Assembly (NCBI GenBank): GCA_963709075.1
Contig: CAVPUY010000012.1
Coordinates: forward strand, 55,777-119,776
DNA from: Palsa-506 sp963709075
GTDB lineage: Bacteria; Actinomycetota; Actinomycetes; Streptosporangiales; Streptosporangiaceae
Direction: 5' to 3'
Length of the DNA stretch: 64,000 bases
Below, piece by piece: positions 57,214-64,000 of the stretch. Below the pieces are notes generated by a model that did not search any database, had not been told where the DNA came from, and saw only the letters and a list, made by a program, of their open reading frames with translations. The position numbers were made by a program, and so were the translations under genes. Each line of letters starts with the position of its first letter. Position 1 is the first letter of the stretch.

Positions 57214-57822
57214 TCAGCGGGTTCCGGCGGGGGGCTGTCGGCGCTGCCGGTAGGCGGCGGCGCGTGCTTTGCCGCCGCAGGCGTTGCTGGAACACCAGCG
57301 GCGGCGGCCGGGGCGGCTGAGGTCCAGGAACAGCAGGCCGCACTCGGGGCTGGCGCACTCGCGCAGCCGCCGGGCGCTGGCGGTGGTGAACAGGCCGATG
57401 GCATCACGGGCCACCGCGCTCAGAGCGCTGGCCGCCGGATCCGGCGGTGCCGTGGCCAGCAGCACCGCGCCCTGGTCCATGCGCGGGACCGGCGGTGGCG
57501 CCGACGCCGCCTGGTTGATGATCTCCTCGTCAGCGCCGGCCGGTGGCTGTCCGCCGAGGAGCGCCTTGGCGGTGCGGTAGACCGCTTCGCGCACTGCCCG
57601 CGCTTCAGCCAGGTCCGGTCCGGTCACCGGGACGGGAAGGCTCGTCACGGAGGCCTCGGCATACCAGCGGGCGAGGTGGCCGGGGGTGAGCAGCCGTTCG
57701 AAGCCGCGGCGCCACCGCTCGCCGACGGTCGCGCAGAACGCCAGGCTCAACCGCCCGGACCGGAAGATGAACCGCAATTCCTCCGCCGACGGCTCACTGT
57801 CAGGGATTGCCAGAAGCCTCAC
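57214..57822 (-). CDS. CGNR-type zinc-finger putative regulator
   Basis: 202 residues from GTG 57822. The N-terminal ABATE-like domain (LSLAFCATVGERWRRGFERL, LARWYAEASVTSLP) is followed by a C-terminal zinc finger, CASPECGLLFLDLSRPGRRR, WCSSNACGGKARAAAYRQRR. In this family the motif is normally C..C..CGNR.K; here it reads CGGK, a variant of the name motif with the cysteines kept. Members are presumed stress-responsive DNA-binding regulators. It is divergent from the DUF6817-like gene across only 21 bases that carry a symmetrical promoter. Confidence 0.88.
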   Translation of the reverse strand: MRLLAIPDSEPSAEELRFIFRSGRLSLAFCATVGERWRRGFERLLTPGHLARWYAEASVTSLPVPVTGPDLAEARAVREAVYRTAKALLGGQPPAGADEEIINQAASAPPPVPRMDQGAVLLATAPPDPAASALSAVARDAIGLFTTASARRLRECASPECGLLFLDLSRPGRRRWCSSNACGGKARAAAYRQRRQPPAGTR

Positions 57823-57849
57823 GTCACGAGTATAACTAGTGACGTGAGG
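57817..57849. promoter_or_regulatory. Symmetric divergent leaderless promoter with perfect inverted repeat
   Basis: CCTCACGTCAC (57817-57827) and GTGACGTGAGG (57839-57849) are perfect complements around an 11-base AT-rich spacer, GAGTATAACTA. The spacer holds a plus-strand -10 (TATAACT, 57831-57837) and an overlapping minus-strand -10 (TATACT). Each is about 6 bases before a GTG start (57844 plus, 57822 minus). Both genes thus appear leaderless and share an operator, most simply bound by the CGNR protein. Confidence 0.7.
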
Positions 57850-58415
57850 CCCGAATCACGGCGGATCCAGGAGTTCCTGCTGGACCACGGAGCCGACCAG
57901 CTGCCCCACCCCGGTGGAACCCTGTATGGGCATCTGGTCCGCGTCGCCGCGTTGCTCGCGGAATGGGGAGCCGGCGAGGAGCTGCAGGTGGCCGGACTGT
58001 GCCATGCCTGCTACGGCACGGCCGGTTTCCCTCACCCGCTGCTCGGGCCAGACGAGCGCCCCGTCCTCAGCGCGATCGCCGGCGCCCGGGCGGAGTCACT
58101 GGTCTACCTATACGGCAGCTGTGACCGGGCGGCTGTGTACCCAGCCCTCACGGAGCCCGGACAGGGTCCTTCCGGGACCGGTTCACCGGCCGCACGCACA
58201 CGCCGCCAGAGCCGGCTATCCGCGCCTTCACCGAGCTGACTGCCGCTAACGAACTCGATGTGATCCGGCACAGCCCGGCTATGGCCGCCCGGCATGGCGC
58301 GGCGCTACGGCAGTTCTTCGCCGGCACCAGGCAGCGGCTCACCGGTGCTGCCTGGCAGGCCTGGAGCCAGCAGCCCGGCACTGACCGTAGCGGGCGGATC
58401 GAGCATGGAGAGCAG
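57844..58415 (+). CDS. DUF6817-like protein, frameshifted
   Basis: GTG 57844: MRPESRRIQEFLLDHGADQL, PHPGGTLYGHLVRVAALLAE, VAGLCHACYGTAGFPHPLLG, AESLVYLYGSCDRAAVYPAL. This resembles the DUF6817 family, whose His/Asp pattern (HL..T..L, CHA.YGT) hints at an HD-like fold. At about 58160-58168 the frame shifts and continues RDRFTGRTHTPPEPAIRAFT, ELTAANELDVIRHSP. No stop occurs before the VOC gene in that frame, so the true end is uncertain and I stop at the VOC start. Probably under the divergent symmetric promoter. Confidence 0.65.
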
Positions 58416-58820
58416 ATGTCACCTGTCGCCCTCACCCGCCTGGACCACCTAGTCCTGACCGTCACCGACCTGGATCAGACTGCTGGCTTCTACCAGCGGG
58501 TGCTGGGCATGCGCCCGGTCATCTTCGGCGCCGGGCGCCGCGCCCTGGAATTCGGCACTAGCAAGATCAACCTGCATCAGGCCGGGCAGGAGATCATCCC
58601 GCACGCCGCCCGGCCCACGCGGGGCAGCGCGGACCTGTGCCTGATCACCACGAGTCCACCCGGGGAAGTCCTCGCCCATCTCGATGCCGAAAACGTGCCG
58701 GTCGAGGACGGCCCGGCACCGCGCACCGGCGCCCGAGGCCCGATCACCAGCATCTACATCCGCGACCCCGACGGAAACCTCATCGAGATCGCCAGCTACG
58801 CCGCAGGGCAGGCCAGCTAG
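58416..58820 (+). CDS. VOC family (glyoxalase-fold) protein
   Basis: 134 residues from ATG 58416, with GGAGAG just upstream. It has the paired beta-alpha-beta units of the vicinal oxygen chelate fold: LTRLDHLVLTVTDLDQTAGF, YQRVLGMRPVIFGAGRRALE, ADLCLITTSPPGEVLAHLDA, and the closing metal ligand ITSIYIRDPDGNLIEIASYA (Glu). It is close to FosX/FosB and glyoxalase I-like proteins. Resistance or detoxification is possible, but the substrate is unknown. The upstream frame is open, so a fusion with the DUF6817 gene cannot be excluded. Confidence 0.88.
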   Translation: MSPVALTRLDHLVLTVTDLDQTAGFYQRVLGMRPVIFGAGRRALEFGTSKINLHQAGQEIIPHAARPTRGSADLCLITTSPPGEVLAHLDAENVPVEDGPAPRTGARGPITSIYIRDPDGNLIEIASYAAGQAS

Positions 58821-58823
58821 ACC

Positions 58824-59654
58824 ATGGCCCGGATCGACTACAACGATGCCGTGGCCGAGGCATTCCATGCCTCCCGCGAGCTCCCGCCAGGCGCCCTGAG
58901 CGAATGGCGCGCCGCGATTGCCCGACACCTGGCCCCCCGTCCCGGCATGCGGCTGCTCGACCTGGGCGCTGGCACCGGCAGCTGGGCCGCCACCCTGGCC
59001 GGCTGGTACGGCATAAGCGTCGTAGCTGTCGAGCCCTCCGCAGCCATGCGTGCCCGCTCCCGCTGGCCGGCCATGATCGCAGGGCATGCCACCGGGCTGC
59101 CGCTCGCCTCCGCGACCATGGACGGTGCCTGGCTATCCACCGTCATCCATCACCTGCCCGACCTTCCCGCCGCTTCCCGCGAGCTTCACCGGGTACTCCG
59201 CCCCGCCGCCCCCGTGCTCATCCGCAGCGCGTTCCCGGGCCGTCACCACGGCATCGGGCTGTTCCGCTACTGGCCTGAGGCCGCCGCAGCCCTGGACACC
59301 TTCCCCAGCGTCACCAGTGTGCGCACGGCATTCGCCGCAGCAGGCTTCAGCTACGTGACCCTGCAACCGGTCCGCCAGGTGACCGCCCCCTCACTCGCCG
59401 CCATAGCCGCCACCGCGCAGCGTGAAGCGCACACCCCGCTCATGCTCATCACCGACGATGCCTACCAAGCAGGCCTGGCCAGGCTCCGCGCTGCCGCCGC
59501 GACCCAGCCAGGCCCGGTCATCGATACCCTCGACCTGCTCGTCCTGCGAGCCGGCTCGGGCATCGGGACGACCCGGACCGGGATAGCCCCCAAGCAGTCC
59601 GACGTACCCAGTCGTCGTCCGCCTGATCCACATGTCCGCCCCCAGCTGTCATGA
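58824..59654 (+). CDS. Class I SAM-dependent methyltransferase
   Basis: 276 residues from ATG 58824, three bases after the VOC stop. Motif I is MRLLDLGAGTGSWAATLAGW, acidic residue in VVAVEPSAAMRARSR, motif II GAWLSTVIHHLPDLPAASRE, motif III VLRPAAPVLIRSAFPGR. The last ~80 residues are helical and end in a basic Pro-rich tail. Fold resembles UbiE/Coq5-like methyltransferases of small molecules. It is the last gene before the right-hand repeat of the putative island. Confidence 0.9.
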   Translation: MARIDYNDAVAEAFHASRELPPGALSEWRAAIARHLAPRPGMRLLDLGAGTGSWAATLAGWYGISVVAVEPSAAMRARSRWPAMIAGHATGLPLASATMDGAWLSTVIHHLPDLPAASRELHRVLRPAAPVLIRSAFPGRHHGIGLFRYWPEAAAALDTFPSVTSVRTAFAAAGFSYVTLQPVRQVTAPSLAAIAATAQREAHTPLMLITDDAYQAGLARLRAAAATQPGPVIDTLDLLVLRAGSGIGTTRTGIAPKQSDVPSRRPPDPHVRPQLS

Positions 59655-59703
59655 CCGGCCCTAGATAGCGAACTCGGCCGACAAGACTTGCGCGTAGGCA
59701 AAT

Positions 59704-59726
59704 GGTTCAAGTCCACCCTCGGACAC
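59704..59726 (+). repeat. Probable attR, copy of the tRNA-Leu 3' end
   Basis: Matches 51174-51196 in 22 of 23 positions (A instead of C at 59715). It keeps the T-loop TTCAAGT and the acceptor TCGGACA. The bases before it (GCGTAGGCAAAT) do not extend into a full tRNA. It marks the right end of an ~8.5-kb segment. Confidence 0.65.
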
Positions 59727-59869
59727 GTCATGATCATGACCTGACCTGTGGGTACGCCATAGGCACGGCTTAGACGTGCCCGGCTAGAGGTGGGCCAGAT
59801 CCTGTATTGGACGGGGCACAGGTGGGCGGTGGCTGGCGGCTGTTGCAGGCCTGGTTGTCGTCACGGCTC

Positions 59870-61117
59870 TCATCGGCGCTGGCTGCCAAGGAAGCAGCGG
59901 AGGTGGTCGGCGATGGCTTCGGTGTCGGTGGCTGCGCCGTGGATGTAGGTGGAGGCGCGGGTGCGAAGCACCGGCATGCCGAGAACGTAGAGTCCGGGGG
60001 CGCTGGTGATCACGCCCCCGTGGTGGTCCAGGTGGCCGGCGTTGTTACGCGCTCCGGGGATCTCAAGCCAGGAGTGGTCGGGCCGGAAGCCGGTCGCCCA
60101 TAGCACGGTTCTGATTTCCCGGCTGGTCAGGTCGAGCTCGAGCGGTGCCTGGACTTTGACATGGGTGGGTGCGAAGCGGTGGGGTGGCGGGAGTTCGTCG
60201 TCGATCCCTGTCGCCGTGGCCCATTCATCGGCCCGGCTCAGGAAACGGTTCATTTTCAGGTCGGCGAGGGAGCAAATGTTGGGCAGCGATCCTGAGAACT
60301 GGGCCAGGCCGTGCGTGATGCGGCCGAGGCGACCCGCGATGCGGACTCCCCGTGCCGCGAGCCGGTTGAGGTCGCTGATCGAGGTCTGGGAGGTTCCGGT
60401 GAGCTGTGGCGATGGCAGGTGGCGGGCGCGAGTGAGGTCGTCGATCTCGTCATAACGTTCGGCTAGCAGGCCCGTTGCTTCCAGCCACCAGAAGATGTCG
60501 CGGCTGCGGTAGGTGCGGGGCAGCCGGACGTGCTCGCCGACGGCGATGGTCACGGGGTGTCCGGACTGGTGGATCTCCTCGGCGAGCTGGACGCCGGTGG
60601 CTGATGCGCCGACTACGAGGACTCCGCCGTCGGGGAGCTGGCCGGGATCGCGATAGGTGAGCGGCGTGAGCGTCATCATCGACGAAGGGATTGCGTCGGC
60701 GATGCGGGGTATCGCCGGCAGGTTGCATGCCCCGGTCGCCAGTACCACTGCCCGGGCGCAGAGGACATCGTCGTTGGTCCGGATCTCGAAGCCCTCTGAA
60801 GCCGAGCGCACGGCCTGGACAGTCGTGCCGGTGCGCACCGGCGCGGCGACGAGGCGGGCGTACCGAGTCAGGGTGGCGACGACGTCGGCGAGCGGCATGA
60901 AGCCGTCGGGGTCGTCGCCGGCGTAGTCGTGCCCTGGAAGGCGTGTCAGCCAGTTCGGGGTGAGCAGGCGGAGGCTCGGCCAGCGCTGGGTGCGCCACGA
61001 GTTCGCCACCTCACCGCGCTCGAGTACGACATGCTCGATCGAGCGCTCGGTGAGGCGGCGGCTCATGGCGAGGCTGGCGTGCCCGGCACCGACGATCACG
61101 GCCGTGGTGTGCGTCAT
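59870..61117 (-). CDS. FAD/NAD(P)-dependent oxidoreductase, flavin monooxygenase-like
   Basis: 415 residues. The FAD site is TAVIVGAGHASLAMSRRLTE, then VVLERGEVANSWRTQRWPSL, LRLLTPNW. VVLATGACNLPAIPRIADAI is the ATG motif. The second dinucleotide site is GGVLVVGASATGVQLAEEIH (Rossmann NADPH). The end is TVLWATGFRPDHSWLEI and GLYVLGMPVLRTRASTYIHG. The layout fits class B flavin monooxygenases and CzcO-like oxidoreductases. The usual GxGxxG has become GAGHAS, seen in CzcO relatives. It is last in the minus-strand P450 cluster, 20 bases after the OsmC gene. Confidence 0.9.
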   Translation of the reverse strand: MTHTTAVIVGAGHASLAMSRRLTERSIEHVVLERGEVANSWRTQRWPSLRLLTPNWLTRLPGHDYAGDDPDGFMPLADVVATLTRYARLVAAPVRTGTTVQAVRSASEGFEIRTNDDVLCARAVVLATGACNLPAIPRIADAIPSSMMTLTPLTYRDPGQLPDGGVLVVGASATGVQLAEEIHQSGHPVTIAVGEHVRLPRTYRSRDIFWWLEATGLLAERYDEIDDLTRARHLPSPQLTGTSQTSISDLNRLAARGVRIAGRLGRITHGLAQFSGSLPNICSLADLKMNRFLSRADEWATATGIDDELPPPHRFAPTHVKVQAPLELDLTSREIRTVLWATGFRPDHSWLEIPGARNNAGHLDHHGGVITSAPGLYVLGMPVLRTRASTYIHGAATDTEAIADHLRCFLGSQRR

Positions 61118-61137
61118 GCAGGGGTCCAGGATGCTGG

Positions 61138-61698
61138 TCAGGCCAGCTCGACGAGCACGTTCGTCGGATTGGTCACGATGTCGAAGACTGCTGAGCGCTT
61201 CTGTGACTGAGCGATTAGTGCCTGGAGGTCGTCACGGGACGCGTCGGCGTCGATGCTGAACCGGACGGTGACGCCTTCGAAGCCGTTGCGGGCCTCAGGG
61301 TCGGCGCCGAGGATGCCGAGGATGTTCATGTCGCCTTCGATCGTGCCGGTGACCGACCGGAGCTGGATCCCGCGGAACTGGGCGACCGAGGCGATGCCTG
61401 CGGTCAGGCAGCCGACGAGGCCAACCAGGACGTACTCGACCGGCGTGGCGCCGTTGTCGTCGGAGGCGAAGCACTCGGGGTGGTCGACGTCGAACTCGTA
61501 GGTGGTGCGGTGCTGTTGCTCTGCGCCGAGGCCGGAGAAGCCGGTGACAGTGGACCGGCTGTGGGTGCCGTTGCGCCAGGTGCAGCTGGCCCGCCAGGTG
61601 AACTGCGCGTGTTCCGGCGCGGCGGACAGCGCTTCCCGCGCCCCGAGCAGGGCTTGGACGTTTACTCCATTGTCGATCGGGCTGTCGGTGATGGTCAT
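61138..61698 (-). CDS. OsmC family protein
   Basis: 186 residues (MTITDSPIDNGVNVQALLGA). The OsmC fold shows in STVTGFSGLGAEQQHRTTYE, TPVEYVLVGLVGCLTAGIAS with the reactive Cys in GCLTAG, and VTGTIEGDMNILGILGADPE. Only one redox Cys position is evident. OsmC proteins reduce organic peroxides or, in this YhfA-like branch, have unclear thiol chemistry. It lies between the P450 and the FAD oxidoreductase genes, short gaps on each side, so probably one operon. Confidence 0.9.
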   Translation of the reverse strand: MTITDSPIDNGVNVQALLGAREALSAAPEHAQFTWRASCTWRNGTHSRSTVTGFSGLGAEQQHRTTYEFDVDHPECFASDDNGATPVEYVLVGLVGCLTAGIASVAQFRGIQLRSVTGTIEGDMNILGILGADPEARNGFEGVTVRFSIDADASRDDLQALIAQSQKRSAVFDIVTNPTNVLVELA

Positions 61699-61732
61699 CG
61701 TTGTCTCCTTGATGTCGAGGGAACGGGCTGGC

Positions 61733-62971
61733 TTATCTCTGACGCCGGCTGGCGCCGAGCACTACGGGGAGTGAAACGAGGCCGCGCAACACCAGGCCGT
61801 CGCCATGCGCCCAGGCGAGGGCGTCACGATCGACGGCGAGCCGCAGTCGTGGGTGGCGGTCGAGCAAGACCTCGAATGCCACTCGGGCTTCGAGCCGGGC
61901 CAGAGGCGCGCCCAGGCAGTAATGGAACCCGTGGCCGAAGCCGAGGTTCGGCGTCTTGCTGCGGCCTATGTCGAATGCGTCGGGCGCCGGGAAGCGATAA
62001 GGATCCCGGTTAGCCGAGCCAAGGCAGACCAGCACCTGCTCGCGGCCGGGGACCTCGACGCCGTCGAGACTCACCGGCTCGGTTGTCATGCGGAACGTGG
62101 CATGGGGGACAGGGGCAGTGAACCGGATGAGCTCTTCGATCGCAGCGGGAAGCTGCCCGAGATCGGAAAGCAGCGCTTCGAGCTGGCCGGGGTGATCGAG
62201 CAGGGCTACCACGCCATTGCCGATGAGGCTGGCCGTGGTGTCGTGACCAGCAACCACGAGCTGGAACAAGCTCGACAGAAGCTCTTGCGTGGTGAGCGCG
62301 TCGTCTTCGGCGGCGACCAGCACGCTGACCAGATCGTCGGCCGGGCTATTGCGCTTGGCATCGACCAGTTCGCGCAGGTAGGCAACGATGCCGTCCGAGG
62401 CCTCGACCGCCTCTGGGGGCGGATCGCCGGCCCACCCGGTCAGGAGCACCTGGAACCAGGCGTGCAGCCGCGCGCGGTCGGCTGCCGGGATTCCGAGCAG
62501 TTCGCCGATCACCCGGAAAGGCAGCGGGTGCGCGTAGCCCTCGACCAGGTCAACGGTCGCATCAGGGCCAGCGGTTTCCAGGTCGTCGAGGAGTTTGTCG
62601 GCGATTGCCCGGATGGCCGGCTCCAGTGCGGCGATCCGGGAGGGAACGAAGGCACGGGACACGAGCCGCCGCAGCCGGGTGTGGTCGGGCGGGTCGACGT
62701 TAAGCATGTGCCGGGAGAACTCCGGTCCGGGCAGGCCTTCAGCGACGACGTCGCCACTGTCTTGCAAGGCCGCGAGCATGTCCTTGGAGATGCGCGGGTC
62801 GGCCAGTGCCTGCCGGGCCGCATCGTAGCCGAGCACGATCCAGGCGGGGTGACCGTCGGCCAGGCGCGCCCTCTGGACCGGGCACCTGGCTCGGGCTTCG
62901 GCGAAGTGATCGAACGGGTCGTCGCGGATCGCCGGCTCCCAGCCACCCCAGGTGGCCAGGGTGTCAGCCAT
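61733..62971 (-). CDS. Cytochrome P450
   Basis: 412 residues. Signatures: I-helix QLVVAGHDTTASLIGNGVVA (acid-alcohol pair replaced by D-T-T), K-helix EELIRF (ExxR), PVSLDGVEVPGREQVLVCLG, SANRDPYRFPAPDAFDIGRS, and the haem loop LGFGHGFHYCLGAPLARLEA with the axial Cys. It is a soluble bacterial class I P450 of CYP107/CYP105 type in general pattern. No ferredoxin gene is adjacent. The ATG overlaps the 3' end of the SnoaL-like gene, so the two are coupled. The substrate is unknown. Confidence 0.95.
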   Translation of the reverse strand: MADTLATWGGWEPAIRDDPFDHFAEARARCPVQRARLADGHPAWIVLGYDAARQALADPRISKDMLAALQDSGDVVAEGLPGPEFSRHMLNVDPPDHTRLRRLVSRAFVPSRIAALEPAIRAIADKLLDDLETAGPDATVDLVEGYAHPLPFRVIGELLGIPAADRARLHAWFQVLLTGWAGDPPPEAVEASDGIVAYLRELVDAKRNSPADDLVSVLVAAEDDALTTQELLSSLFQLVVAGHDTTASLIGNGVVALLDHPGQLEALLSDLGQLPAAIEELIRFTAPVPHATFRMTTEPVSLDGVEVPGREQVLVCLGSANRDPYRFPAPDAFDIGRSKTPNLGFGHGFHYCLGAPLARLEARVAFEVLLDRHPRLRLAVDRDALAWAHGDGLVLRGLVSLPVVLGASRRQR

Positions 62972-63390
62972 TGTCGGCCTCCGGCCGGTAGCCCGTGCAG
63001 AGGAGGTCCAGCCGGGCGATGCGCGCCGCCGGCGGCGGCGTCGGCGTAGGCCTGCTGCTCGACGGTGAACCAGGCGTTACCGAGCCGCTCTGCTCTCAGC
63101 CGGAGCCGCCAGTGCAGATGCAGGCGGCCAGCGACGTCACCGACAGTCGCCTCGACGAGCTCGAAGTCCTCGGTGTCCCCGAACCAGCGAGCGAACTGGC
63201 CGGCGATCACGTCGGCGCCGGTCCACTCCTTGAAGCCTCGGGGCAGCAAGGCGCGGAGTACGGAGTCGGCGCTCAGCGCGTCATCGAGCCGGTTGAAGTC
63301 CTGAGCAGCGAGGCCCTCCAGGAACGCACCCGCGACAGCGAACTGGGGTACCTCGTGAGACGCGCTGTGGTTCTGTGCTGCTGTGGTCAT
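62964..63390 (-). CDS. SnoaL/NTF2-like protein, frameshifted
   Basis: About 142 residues. ATG 63390: MTTAAQNHSASHEVPQFAVA, GAFLEGLAAQDFNRLDDALS, RALLPRGFKEWTGADVIAGQ, FARWFGDTEDFELVEATVGD form the cone-shaped NTF2 fold. The frame breaks at about 63025-63040 and resumes ARIARLDLLCTGYRPEADNG, ending at 62964 inside the P450 start. SnoaL-like proteins act as cyclases, isomerases or hydrolases in small-molecule pathways, which fits its coupling to a P450. A perfect inverted repeat covers its start codon. Confidence 0.85.
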
Positions 63391-63411
63391 GGATCCGTTC
63401 TACGGATCCAT
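63389..63411. promoter_or_regulatory. Perfect inverted repeat at the SnoaL-P450 operon start
   Basis: ATGGATCCG, TTCTA, CGGATCCAT: a 9-bp perfect palindrome with a 5-base centre. Its left edge on the plus strand contains the start codon of the SnoaL-like gene on the minus strand. It may be an operator, or in RNA a hairpin hiding the start. The adjacent HD-GYP/LuxR gene is the obvious candidate regulator. Confidence 0.6.
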
Positions 63412-63448
63412 TGGCGGGAGCGAATCGGGTAACTGCCCGATCTTTTCG

Positions 63449-64000
63449 TCAGGTTCCGGGCTCGCCGACTGCCCCGATGAGGCCGTGGCGCATGGCGAAC
63501 AGGGCAGCCTCAGTCCGGGTCTTCACTCCCAGCTTGGCGTAGATGTGCTCGAGGTGCGTGGATACTGTCTTGCGGCTGACGTGCAGCTCGGCGGCGATCT
63601 GGGGGTTGGACCGTCCCTGGCCCAGCCGTATGAGCACCTCGGCCTCGCGCGCCGTCAGCCCGGCCGGCAAGCCTGCCCGGCGGCGGGGCCGGTGGCCCGC
63701 GGCCTTGAGTACCGCCTGGACTGCATCGCCGTCGAGCGGCCTGCCGTACCTCGTCGCGCAACGTGTGTTCAGCGTCAATGGCGCCGAACGCCGGGCGGTG
63801 CGGGCGGGGCTGGCGCAGGGCGTTGTAGACGTCCGCCGCGCCCAGGATCCGGGCTGGCAGCGAGATCGCGTCCGCCCGCAGGCCGTGCGGGTATCCCGAA
63901 CCATCCAGCCGCTCATGGTGCAATGCCGCGCAGTGCCCGACTGAGGCCAGTATCGGCGTGCGGGCCAGCATCCGCGCGGTCAGGTACGGGTGGGTCCGGG
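63449..64000 (-). CDS. HD-GYP domain / LuxR-type HTH regulator, 5' truncated and frameshifted
   Basis: The window cuts off the N-terminus. The visible part begins HPYLTARMLARTPILASVGH, CAALHHERLDGSGYPHGLRA, SLPARILGAADVYNALRQPR: the HHERLDGSGYP motif is the HD-GYP hallmark. The frame breaks at about 63738-63752. It continues DGDAVQAVLKAAGHRPRRRA and then a LuxR HTH, LTAREAEVLIRLGQGRSNPQ, IAAELHVSRKTVSTHLEHIY, AKLGVKTRTEAALFAMRHGL. HD-GYP domains can degrade cyclic di-GMP, but many relatives fused to LuxR HTH are signal-sensing only. It sits 58 bases upstream of the SnoaL-P450 operon in the same direction. Confidence 0.85.

Overview
The window is very GC-rich DNA from an actinobacterium. Lineage markers are a mycothiol-conjugate-amidase-like enzyme, a fused MFS transporter/dTMP kinase, a SigG-type ECF sigma factor with a SnoaL-like tail, a PSP1/RicT protein, DUF5703- and DUF6893-like small proteins, and a TreY-TreZ-GlgX trehalose route. 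No 16S rRNA or species-specific marker is present, so I go no further than Actinomycetota, probably a soil organism able to oxidise hydrogen.

Layout. (1) 1-8261: a [NiFe]-hydrogenase maturation locus. A + strand operon carries an SIS-domain protein, a HypC-like protein, a second SIS protein, a maturation protease, then hypC-hypD-hypE-hypA-hypB. A convergent hypF lies beyond a 109-bp tandem duplication. The hydrogenase subunits themselves must lie outside, probably upstream. (2) 8.4-22.4 kb: metabolic and regulatory genes (amidohydrolase, PIG-L amidase, nitronate monooxygenase, DksA/TraR zinc finger, PLP decarboxylase, STAS protein, UvrD helicase, ECF sigma factor, secreted six-hairpin-type protein, CDF transporter, membrane protein, diacylglycerol kinase). 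Three copies of a long intergenic hairpin repeat are scattered here. (3) 22.8-29.5 kb: treY, treZ and glgX, which together turn alpha-glucan into trehalose. (4) 29.6-35.0 kb: a tight five-gene cassette of ATP-grasp ligase, S51/cyanophycinase-like peptidase, two esterases and a second ATP-grasp ligase. This is the best candidate for an undescribed biosynthetic system. (5) 35-41 kb: a PRC-barrel protein, a small protein, a double-HTH regulator, an alpha/beta hydrolase, a TIR-TM-WD40 protein and tRNA-Thr. (6) 41-51 kb: housekeeping genes (ricT-like, holB, MFS-tmk, topA, DUF5703, an M20 peptidase). (7) 51.1-59.7 kb: a probable island bounded by the 3' end of tRNA-Leu(GAG) and a near-identical direct repeat. 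It holds an IS630 fragment, a PadR-controlled ABC exporter flanked by 63-bp direct repeats, a CGNR regulator, and a DUF6817/VOC/methyltransferase group. (8) 59.9-64 kb: a minus-strand cluster of FAD oxidoreductase, OsmC, cytochrome P450 and SnoaL-like protein, with an HD-GYP/LuxR regulator upstream.

A caution applies throughout. About 25 frameshifts interrupt otherwise well-conserved genes, including the essential genes topA (about five), holB and tmk. Because these genes cannot all be dead, most of the breaks are probably base-level sequencing or assembly errors in GC-rich runs. I annotate such genes as single spanning features and give the approximate break points.
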